Shown piece after piece: positions 8,343 through 14,783 of a stretch of DNA of 15,626 nt (position 1 is its first letter; every line of letters begins with the position of its first letter). Under the pieces are notes generated by a model that ran no database searches, was not told the origin of the DNA, and saw nothing but the letters and a program-made list of their open reading frames with translations. The position numbers were made by a program, and so were the translations under genes. This DNA comes from an uncultured Prevotella sp. GTDB taxonomy: Bacteria; Bacteroidota; Bacteroidia; Bacteroidales; Bacteroidaceae. Where the stretch lies: contig URJQ01000072.1 of assembly GCA_900548195.1 (NCBI GenBank), positions 1 through 15,626 of the forward strand, in the 5' to 3' direction.

Positions 8343-9254
8343 ATGAAGAAAATATTTATCACCTTGTGTCTTGCGAGTGCATTCTTTCCAGCATTCGCCC
8401 AGATAGAAAAAGACAAGGATATCGATCCTGACTTTACTATTTCTGCCGAAGAAGAATTTGGCAATGTCGATCAAGACTTCACTCAAGTGCCTGTAGAAGG
8501 CTCCGATACTTATCCTACATTGCAGCATAGTGTGGCAACAAATGGATTCCTGAGCAACTGGTTCTTTCAGGCAGGATTCGACTGGAGTGCTTTCTATTCA
8601 GATGAGGAGCATGGACTCGGACTTTCCAAAAGCCCGTTTAAGTCATACCGTTCCACTCCCGCTCTTTCCTTTGCATTGGGTAAGAATATCACTCCAGATT
8701 TCTCTCTCCGCCTGAAGATGCAGGGATTCTGGGGCAAAACGGTAGCTTCTGCATCATCAGAGGAAAACAAAAACAGCAACATCAATCTCCAGTTGCAGCC
8801 TATGTTCAATCTCACCAATATATTCTGTGGATATAAAGGCACACGAGTATGGAACATAAGTGCGTTCCTTGGCGCTGGTGTCAACTATTGCGATAAGGCA
8901 GAAGTCAATGCCATGTCCATCTCTTTCGGTCTGCATTCCTCTTGGAAGGTTAGCTCTCTATGTGATGTATATGCCGAGTTAGGTCTCCTGAAGAGCGAGC
9001 ACGACGCTGATGGCAAGTCATTGCCGAAGTCTGAAGAGAATCGTCTATGGAGAAATCATGATAATAATGTCTATGCTGAGATAGGTGTCAATATAAATCT
9101 TAGTAAGGCAGGATGGAGAAAGAGTGTAGATATCGACGCTGTCAATATGCTCCATCAAGCAGAATTGGATGCTCTCAATGCACAAATCTCCGACCTCAAA
9201 GCCGAGAATGAACGCATGAAGAAAAGTCTCGACAAGGCTCAGAACAAGAAATAA
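8343..9254 (+). CDS. OmpA-type outer-membrane beta-barrel protein lacking the peptidoglycan-binding domain
   Basis: A 303-residue exported protein. The signal peptide is residues 1-19 (MKKIFITLCLASAFFPAFA, cleavage before Q20). An acidic stretch (~22-58) is followed by a barrel region (~68-255) of alternating strands with aromatic ends (WFFQAGFDWSAFYSD, FSLRLKMQGFWGK, WNISAFLGAGVNY, VYAEIGVNINL). Residues ~263-300 (DIDAVNMLHQAELDALNAQ onward) form a charged heptad-like coiled coil. From memory, Prevotella-type OmpA proteins share this layout, including the FNLTNIFCGY-like strand and the AELDALNAQ segment, but continue into an OmpA/MotB domain that grips peptidoglycan. Here a TAA ends the protein right after the coiled coil (AQNKK). 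It may be a natural short paralogue or a truncation product. The start 43 bp after mutL is supported by the signal peptide. Function beyond an envelope barrel is not known. Confidence 0.8.
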   Translation: MKKIFITLCLASAFFPAFAQIEKDKDIDPDFTISAEEEFGNVDQDFTQVPVEGSDTYPTLQHSVATNGFLSNWFFQAGFDWSAFYSDEEHGLGLSKSPFKSYRSTPALSFALGKNITPDFSLRLKMQGFWGKTVASASSEENKNSNINLQLQPMFNLTNIFCGYKGTRVWNISAFLGAGVNYCDKAEVNAMSISFGLHSSWKVSSLCDVYAELGLLKSEHDADGKSLPKSEENRLWRNHDNNVYAEIGVNINLSKAGWRKSVDIDAVNMLHQAELDALNAQISDLKAENERMKKSLDKAQNKK

Positions 9255-9379
9255 TTAGCTCTCTCTCTTGTTTGACTAAAGTGTTTATAGCAGTCTGATT
9301 GCTTGTAAATAGAATAATAAGGAAAAAATAAATTAAAACAAAATCTGTTTAGGCTCTAATGACCGATATGGGTTCAATG

Positions 9380-9415
9380 ATAGGGAAATCCCTATACAGT
9401 ATTAGAAGATTTCCC
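9380..9415. promoter_or_regulatory. Operator-like palindrome upstream of the repeat-protein gene
   Basis: atagggaaatccctat (9380-9395) has 7-bp arms atagggA / Tccctat around a 2-bp AA centre. A further half-site gatttccc (9408-9415) is the reverse complement of gggaaatc (9383-9390). The cluster sits immediately before, and partly next to, the candidate -33 element of the 9474 gene. The symmetry and position suit a dimeric regulator such as a two-component response regulator; which one is not known. Confidence 0.5.
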
Positions 9416-9418
9416 GCG

Positions 9419-9446
9419 TTGAGTGACTGAAAAATCCGTATTTTTG
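9419..9446 (+). promoter_or_regulatory. Candidate Bacteroidetes-type promoter for the 9474 gene
   Basis: tatttttg (9439-9446) matches TAnnTTTG exactly. A TTG at 9419-9421 could serve as the -33 element, though its 17-bp spacer is slightly short. The expected transcript start near 9453 leaves a leader of about 20 nt before ATG 9474. Confidence 0.5.
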
Positions 9447-9473
9447 CTCCCAGAATAATATAACAATACAGAT

Positions 9474-10148
9474 ATGAAGAAAATGATTACAAAGGTGATG
9501 ATGACGGTCGTGCTACTGTCGCTCACTACAATGGCTGAGGCGCAGAGAATGGATAAGGATGGTTATCGCATCAAGGGCAATGTGGCTCTCTTTCAAGGCA
9601 AGGCGATACGTGAGGCTGACGTCAGGACATTCGTGGTGCTTGGCTATGGTTATGCTAAAGATCGTGAAAATGTATATCTGAATGGAAAGGTGTTGCCTTG
9701 GGTGGATCCAGTGACGTTCTCACTCAAAAAGGGAAACGGCAATCATGGACATGGTAATTACCGACCTAATCATGGAGGCGGAAACCGTCATGATAATGAA
9801 TGTCAGGGGAGTTATAATAATAGGTATTACGAGAAGTATGTCGTAACCAGTTTTGATGTGTACTATGCTGGAAAGAAACTGTCAGATGCCTCTGCCTCCT
9901 CATTCAAGAACTTGGGTTACGGCTATGGTAAGGATGCCTTCAATGTCTATTATCGTGGTAAGAGAATAAATGATGCAAGTGGTAGTTCGTTCCGACTGCT
10001 GGAACATGGCTATAGCAAAGACGCCTTTAATGTGTATTATTATGGTGAGAAGTTGAATGACGCCAGTGCTTCCAGTTTCAAGGTGGACGATGATGGATAT
10101 GCCCACGACGCTTTCTCCATGTATTATTACGGAAAGAAAATAAAGTAA
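9474..10148 (+). CDS. Secreted DKNYY-type repeat protein with a Gly/His/Asn-rich insert
   Basis: A 224-residue protein with a signal peptide (1-23, TTMAEA before Q24). The body is made of units such as GYGKDAFNVYYRGKRINDAS and GYSKDAFNVYYYGEKLNDAS, resembling the DKNYY repeat family, whose biochemical role I do not know. The last four units are in exact 29-residue register (V129, V158, V187, M216). An earlier diverged unit at ~58-84 (GYGYAKDRENVYLNGKVLPW) is separated by an insert at ~86-115 rich in Gly, His and Asn (GNHGHGNYRPNHGGGNRHDN). The His cluster might bind metal, which is speculation. One Cys (C110) lies in the insert. The gene has its own promoter and palindrome just upstream and is the last + strand gene before the convergent restriction operon. 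It is likely to be in the periplasm or at the surface; no lipobox is seen. Confidence 0.8.
   Translation: MKKMITKVMMTVVLLSLTTMAEAQRMDKDGYRIKGNVALFQGKAIREADVRTFVVLGYGYAKDRENVYLNGKVLPWVDPVTFSLKKGNGNHGHGNYRPNHGGGNRHDNECQGSYNNRYYEKYVVTSFDVYYAGKKLSDASASSFKNLGYGYGKDAFNVYYRGKRINDASGSSFRLLEHGYSKDAFNVYYYGEKLNDASASSFKVDDDGYAHDAFSMYYYGKKIK
9831..10145 (+). repeat. Coding tandem repeat, 87-bp period (29 residues), about 3.6 copies
   Basis: Residues 120-224 of the secreted protein fall into units starting at residues 120, 149, 178 and 207. Conserved positions are Asp-Ala-Phe-Asn-Val-Tyr-Tyr, Gly-Lys-Lys, Asp-Ala-Ser and Ser-Ser-Phe. The DNA copies have diverged at many third positions, so this is an old duplication rather than a fresh slippage array. 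The final unit is truncated after GKKIK. Confidence 0.75.
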
Positions 10149-10226
10149 TTCAACTTTCGTAAGTAAAAATACCCCTCAGTCCACACCTCCGTGGGGAAGT
10201 AAATAATATCAATGTTTGATGATGTT

Positions 10227-10297
10227 GTTTGGTTATCTGGTTGCTTAGTTGGATGTGTATTAACATGACAAGCAACTAAACAATCAGATAACTAAAC
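10227..10297. repeat. Large inverted repeat between the convergent genes
   Basis: Left arm 10227-10251 (gtttggttatctggttgctt and five more bases) and right arm 10273-10297 match as reverse complements at 22 of 25 positions. In a + strand transcript two of the three differences are G-U wobbles and one is C-A. The 21-base loop can form a further small stem (atgt/acat). It lies between the secreted repeat protein (+) and the nuclease gene (-), where a bidirectional transcription barrier would be useful, but no T-run directly follows either arm. The right arm contains agcaactaaacaat, which recurs with one change at 1591-1604. Confidence 0.7.
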
Positions 10298-10374
10298 TAC
10301 TAAACATTTATATAGAAATTGTGCCCAAGAAGCCTATATTATAGAATTCATTATTATTCATAAGTCAACTGCCA

Positions 10375-12723
10375 TTATCTCCTAAACTTTATCAACTCTT
10401 CGCCACTAATATACACTGGCATACCCTTTGCATACTCTGCATTTCTCATTTTCTCTGCTTCGATAATCGCTGCAATGTCAAACTCTCCGAGCGTTATCTC
10501 TTCATCGAAGAAGTAGCAGAAATACCTATCATGCCGTGGGTTCAGATACCCTTGGCTTATCATCTGCTCACGAGTCAGCTCACCAGTGTTCTTTACACGA
10601 AACGCCTTATACACTTTGTTCTCACCAACATTATAAAGAATTGCGAACTTGGCGTGCTTCACATAGTCACGGCTCTTCACAACACCGCCATGTACGTCCT
10701 TACCAAGGCGTACATTATATGCATCGTCACGCTTACCTCCTTTACGGCTGAATATCCAATTTAAATGCTCCATGCCGTTCACGATGCCAATAAGAAATGT
10801 CGCCTTGGGGTAGTTCTCCAAATAGTGCATCGTGAGAAACTGCTTCGGAATGACATCATGTGGACGCGCTTCCACTCTCGGCATCACATCCTCTGGTAGT
10901 GTTCTTGGGTCCACGCCAAGTGGACACTTAGCGATGTAGAAAGCGTGCTTCAACTCGAACATCACGGCTTCGTTCTCGCTTGCCACCTTTTCCCTAATGG
11001 CTGTATCCGCTTCTTTCTCTGGCTTTCGTAGCGCAAGCGAGAAATATTGCTGGTCACTACCTTCTCGGTTGTCGAAAGGATGATACACCTTGCCAAGCAC
11101 TTGCTGAAAGTTCTCTCTGAGGTAGGCATCGGGATTGACATCGCTCTTGGCAGTCATGGCGTAGAACTCGAAGTTTTCTTTGAGCATCTGTTGGATTTCG
11201 ATGCGGAACATCCGTCGCACCTTATTGCGCCACTGCACCTTGCTTGCGGAATTATTGCGTCCGTAGAGTGCCACGACAAAGAGGAAGTTTACGTCGTAGT
11301 GTGCAAGCAGAAACGTATCTCTGTCAAACAATCTATTCTCAAACTGCCTACTTAGATAATATTGTTGTCTGCGCTTGCCGTCTTCCTTGTCGCTGTCTAT
11401 GAGTTTGATGTCGTTTTCTGGACGAAGCACGTTCTGGTTGGCGGAGATAAAGAAGTTCGGGATGATGTTATAGCCTTCGGTCACGTCATCGCGCAGCTTC
11501 ACATGTCCGCTTCTGTCTTCTGCCTTGCCATCGTTGAACAGGTCAATATTCCATTGGATGACATTTCTTGCATAGGTAAACTGCTTGTAGATTGACTCCT
11601 TACCGAGCGAGTTGCCTCGCTTGTAATACTTGGAGTCGCCTATGTAATAGATATTATCGTCCTTGTCGTTATTGGTTAGTTCATGGTACTGGTATATGTG
11701 GTCCACTCGCTTGCCGTCGGGCTGGTCTTTGAGTTCCTTAGGCAACTTCTGGTCGCCGGCTATCAGTTCATCGATGATGGCTTCAAACACGATATGGAAA
11801 CTCTTCACCAACAGGTATTCCCTTTGGTCAACGTTGAGCATGATGTTGTCGGGACGGTCGAAGAAGGCATAGCACAACTCCCATAGCTCCAACGCCTTGT
11901 CGGAGAAGTATTTGTACTTGATTTGTTTTAGCCGACGTTTGCCGTAGCCGCCTATGTATCTCGCAAACTTGTCGCCTCGTATTAGGGGAAAGTTCACGTT
12001 GATGCTTACAGGGAAACCATACTTGTCGTGCATGTGCTGCAGGATGCTGTAATAGATAATGAGCAACTCCTCGTCGAAGTTTATCTGGCGTTTCTTGTTG
12101 ATGGGATTCAGATAGCTCACGTCTTGTCGATGTGTGCCACTGGTGGTTTCCTGTATCACGGCTTGGCTTCGGCTGATGGTGCGTGTCCAGTTTATCTTGT
12201 TGTAGCCGGAGTGGAGATTCTTCACGATGAAGATTACGAAGCTCTCGTTTCGTTTGTTCCATTCTTGCAAGGTGAGCAGCACGTCGAGAAACGTGTTTGC
12301 CTTGCGCTTCCTTGTGTGTCCCATCATCGGGGCTTGCTTGTAGAGTACTATGCTCGACTGCCGCTTGCCGTCTTCCACTCGGTCAAACTCATGGTCGCGG
12401 AACACGGTGATGGCTCGGTATATCCATACGCTCAGGTTGTAGATAAACGTGTGTTCCTCGGAGGTCAGTTCCTTGCAGTCCTCGGCATTTATCAAGTCCT
12501 TAGGCTCGATATGCCCGAACACCTTTTCTTTGCCAAACTCGCCTTCCAACAATACCTTGGGCAGAATAAACACGCAGTCGTTTACGTCGGGATCGTCATT
12601 GAAATAGTAGCCCACATAGCTAAGGCTCACTTTTCCCTTCACGTCTTGAAGCACACCAAGGCCTTTGAGAACGTCATAAACGTCCTCATAATCATATTGG
12701 TATTCTTCGATTAGTATGCGCAT
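10375..12723 (-). CDS. LlaJI/McrC-like restriction endonuclease subunit (PD-(D/E)xK nuclease, long form)
   Basis: A 782-residue cytosolic protein that I take to be the DNA-cutting partner of the McrB-type NTPase encoded just upstream. The nuclease core is near the middle: E314 in VFEAIIDEL, D341 in KRVDHIY, then D363 and K365 in NIYYIGDSKYYK, and Q381 in IYKQFTYA. This order (helix Glu, Asp, D-x-K, Gln) is that of PD-(D/E)xK enzymes of the McrC/LlaJI type. Residues 1-300 are mixed alpha/beta without a motif I can name. About 400 residues follow the core, including FRIEIQQMLKENFEFYAMTA and a C-terminal block VRLGKDVHGGVVKSRDYVKH; this is much longer than classical McrC (~350). The ATG overlaps the TAA of the NTPase gene by one base (TAATG), indicating translational coupling. 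The gene is GC-rich (about 60 % in the sampled stretch 11701-11760). The terminator, if any, is in the convergent gap. Confidence 0.85.
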   Translation of the reverse strand: MRILIEEYQYDYEDVYDVLKGLGVLQDVKGKVSLSYVGYYFNDDPDVNDCVFILPKVLLEGEFGKEKVFGHIEPKDLINAEDCKELTSEEHTFIYNLSVWIYRAITVFRDHEFDRVEDGKRQSSIVLYKQAPMMGHTRKRKANTFLDVLLTLQEWNKRNESFVIFIVKNLHSGYNKINWTRTISRSQAVIQETTSGTHRQDVSYLNPINKKRQINFDEELLIIYYSILQHMHDKYGFPVSINVNFPLIRGDKFARYIGGYGKRRLKQIKYKYFSDKALELWELCYAFFDRPDNIMLNVDQREYLLVKSFHIVFEAIIDELIAGDQKLPKELKDQPDGKRVDHIYQYHELTNNDKDDNIYYIGDSKYYKRGNSLGKESIYKQFTYARNVIQWNIDLFNDGKAEDRSGHVKLRDDVTEGYNIIPNFFISANQNVLRPENDIKLIDSDKEDGKRRQQYYLSRQFENRLFDRDTFLLAHYDVNFLFVVALYGRNNSASKVQWRNKVRRMFRIEIQQMLKENFEFYAMTAKSDVNPDAYLRENFQQVLGKVYHPFDNREGSDQQYFSLALRKPEKEADTAIREKVASENEAVMFELKHAFYIAKCPLGVDPRTLPEDVMPRVEARPHDVIPKQFLTMHYLENYPKATFLIGIVNGMEHLNWIFSRKGGKRDDAYNVRLGKDVHGGVVKSRDYVKHAKFAILYNVGENKVYKAFRVKNTGELTREQMISQGYLNPRHDRYFCYFFDEEITLGEFDIAAIIEAEKMRNAEYAKGMPVYISGEELIKFRR

Positions 12724-14783
12724 TATTTTATAACTTTCTTAATGGTAAGTCCCCATTCCTTTTCGTTGACAGAATTCATTAACTCGTCAGCTCTTCCATT
12801 GCTACCATACCCATTACAAGCAACATATAAGGTAGTTCCATGGCATTCTATAGCTTTTGAACGTTTACTGTTGTCTTTTCGTGCGTCATACTCTTCTTTT
12901 GTCTCTATAAAATGAGGTACACGAATGCCTAAAGAACTCCAGATGTCATAAACGTCTTTTGCTGTGACATTAGGATTTAGCTCAATATATTTCCTTATGC
13001 ATTCCAATGCCAACTTGTTCTTTCCATATTCAGGACTATCGTTTATGGTAAACTTATCATAGTTTTTGTTACTTGACGTTTTCGTGTTTCCATCGTCATC
13101 TTCCATAAGTCCGTCATCATTGTTCTTTTCTTCTTCTGAATCTTGTACAGTTTCCGTTTTAATATTTTCTTCGCCAACTACACCAACCAAGAACTTTCTT
13201 ATTGCCTCTACATTTACTTTGTTGTCGCTGTTGTAGAACGCATCGAAACATATCTCTGCTTCTGGCTCGTCACTAACCTTGAAGAGCGAGATATCACCTT
13301 CCTTGAACACGTCGTTCCATAGGTAGAACAACACTTTGCCGATAAACTTGTCTTCCGTAATGGTGTCGCTACCCATTGGTGGCTTGCAGAAGAAATAGCC
13401 CAATTTCTTGTCGTCGCTACTTGTTTCCTTTGCTATCTTCTTGTTGATTTCCTCAACAAATGTCCACCAGTCGCAGTATTCCGTGCCGCACATTATCTTC
13501 CAACCCTTGCCAGCATCGGCTATCTTCACGTATCGCCAGTCCCAACGGCGCTTGAAGGCGGAGTCTATGGGGAATAGGCTTTGGTCGCTTGTGTTCATCG
13601 TTGCCCATATATAAAGATTATTGGGCAATAGCAGCACTCGACCGTTCTTTATGTCATCGGACAGCGTCTCGCCATAGTTGCTTGTGTAGCAATCCACGGC
13701 ATCGTCCACGTCCAGCCCGTTTTCGATGGCATACTCTCCGCCCTCGGCAAACGCTTTCTTTATCTCGTTCTGCAAGTCGGAGTCGGCTTCTATCGGGTAG
13801 GTGGAGAATCCATTGTCGCTTCTGTCGAGCAACTGGAACAGGTCACCGAATATCTGGGCGCAGTTGCCACGGTTGATTTCCTCAATCACCAAGAACTGCG
13901 GTTCTGCCGTCTCACCGCTCTTGGCATACTTCTGCCATGCTCCAAGGTAGGCTTTTAGAAATGCTTGCTTGACGTAGCTATAAGTAATACGCTTCTCCTT
14001 TGCCACTTCCACACCTTGCGCACCATACACAGGTGTCTCTTCCATCACTGGCTTGTATGCTCCGACGAATGTGGAGTAGTCGCTATCGGGATGGAACGTC
14101 GTGCGGATGGTCGAGTAAACTTTGGTTATCTCTTTTAACTCAAACGACTTTCCTGTGCCTGGAGCACCATAGTAGATTTGTTGAAGAGGTAGATCTTTCA
14201 TTGCTATTTTTTTTGTATTAAATGAATCTGTTTTAAGAAATGGCCATGTGAAATCGTCAGTACTAAATGGTATTGGTGTATCTAACTTAATATATGCACA
14301 ATCTTTCCAGAGCATCATGGAAAGTCCTCTTGTCATAGGCCACGTATCATCGCATTGGTTTCTGTAGAACCAACCTGCCCAGTATTCCTTATCGTCGCTT
14401 TTAAGAATATAAACAACAATCGGATTATTCTTATCATCATAAGAATCAACAGGAAATCCACTTCTCTCATTTTTCCAAATTTCTATTCGATTATTGTTAT
14501 TCTGCTCTCTAAGGGAGTTTGAAGACTCTCTTCTTGCGGAGATAGTCTCTTGTTGTTGTGTACGTCCTATAGATAGACTATTTACACGAAATACCCATTC
14601 AAAGCCATTCGTGTTTTTATTTCCTTCACTTTCGAAAAACTCTTTGAAATCATCGTCACTAATACAGCCTTTAGGAAAGTCAATATATGTTTGACTTCCA
14701 CCACCTTGCGAATTTATGGTATTAGTGATTGCCTTAAATTCGTTCGGTGTTAACTTTCTGAAAATTAAAGATTCTACATTCAT
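12723..14783 (-). CDS. McrB-type AAA+ NTPase of a restriction system
   Basis: A 686-residue motor/recognition subunit. The N-terminal ~200 residues (KLTPNEFKAITNTINSQGGG onward) precede the AAA+ core and occupy the place where McrB-family proteins carry a DNA-binding domain; I infer target recognition. The AAA+ core shows Walker A GAPGTGKS (206-213), Walker B/DEINR-like FLVIEEINRGN (297-307), the McrB-family loop MNTSDQS (396-402, MNTADRS in E. coli McrB) and AFKRRWDW (409-416) with candidate arginine fingers. An acidic, Asn-rich linker (~545-575) leads to a C-terminal domain (~578-686) beginning DKFTINDSPEYGKNKLALEC, which I recall from other Bacteroidetes restriction proteins but cannot name. 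McrB homologues use GTP; ATP use here cannot be excluded. ATG overlaps the methylase TGA as ATGA, and its stop overlaps the nuclease start. Composition is about 33 % GC at the N-terminus, ~52 % in the core and ~37 % at the C-terminus. Confidence 0.9.
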   Translation of the reverse strand: MNVESLIFRKLTPNEFKAITNTINSQGGGSQTYIDFPKGCISDDDFKEFFESEGNKNTNGFEWVFRVNSLSIGRTQQQETISARRESSNSLREQNNNNRIEIWKNERSGFPVDSYDDKNNPIVVYILKSDDKEYWAGWFYRNQCDDTWPMTRGLSMMLWKDCAYIKLDTPIPFSTDDFTWPFLKTDSFNTKKIAMKDLPLQQIYYGAPGTGKSFELKEITKVYSTIRTTFHPDSDYSTFVGAYKPVMEETPVYGAQGVEVAKEKRITYSYVKQAFLKAYLGAWQKYAKSGETAEPQFLVIEEINRGNCAQIFGDLFQLLDRSDNGFSTYPIEADSDLQNEIKKAFAEGGEYAIENGLDVDDAVDCYTSNYGETLSDDIKNGRVLLLPNNLYIWATMNTSDQSLFPIDSAFKRRWDWRYVKIADAGKGWKIMCGTEYCDWWTFVEEINKKIAKETSSDDKKLGYFFCKPPMGSDTITEDKFIGKVLFYLWNDVFKEGDISLFKVSDEPEAEICFDAFYNSDNKVNVEAIRKFLVGVVGEENIKTETVQDSEEEKNNDDGLMEDDDGNTKTSSNKNYDKFTINDSPEYGKNKLALECIRKYIELNPNVTAKDVYDIWSSLGIRVPHFIETKEEYDARKDNSKRSKAIECHGTTLYVACNGYGSNGRADELMNSVNEKEWGLTIKKVIK

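Noticed and set aside
10172..10196. cccc...gggg stretch read on the - strand as an intrinsic terminator of the restriction operon, followed by tattttta
   Set aside because: Only 4 bp of stem with a 17-base loop; pairing too weak to call, and about 180 bp past the stop.
10227..10297. Large inverted repeat considered as an attachment site or transposon end bordering the restriction island
   Set aside because: No integrase or transposase, no matching copy at the other end within the window, and no target duplication seen.
11047..11595. Two + strand open frames (102 and 77 residues) antisense to the nuclease gene, considered as a possible antitoxin or regulator pair
   Set aside because: No conserved features or promoter; both lie inside conserved nuclease coding sequence.
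12028..12714. 228-residue open frame on the + strand, antisense to the nuclease gene
   Set aside because: It lies wholly within the GC-rich, well-supported nuclease gene, has no recognisable motif, and is best explained as a codon-bias shadow.
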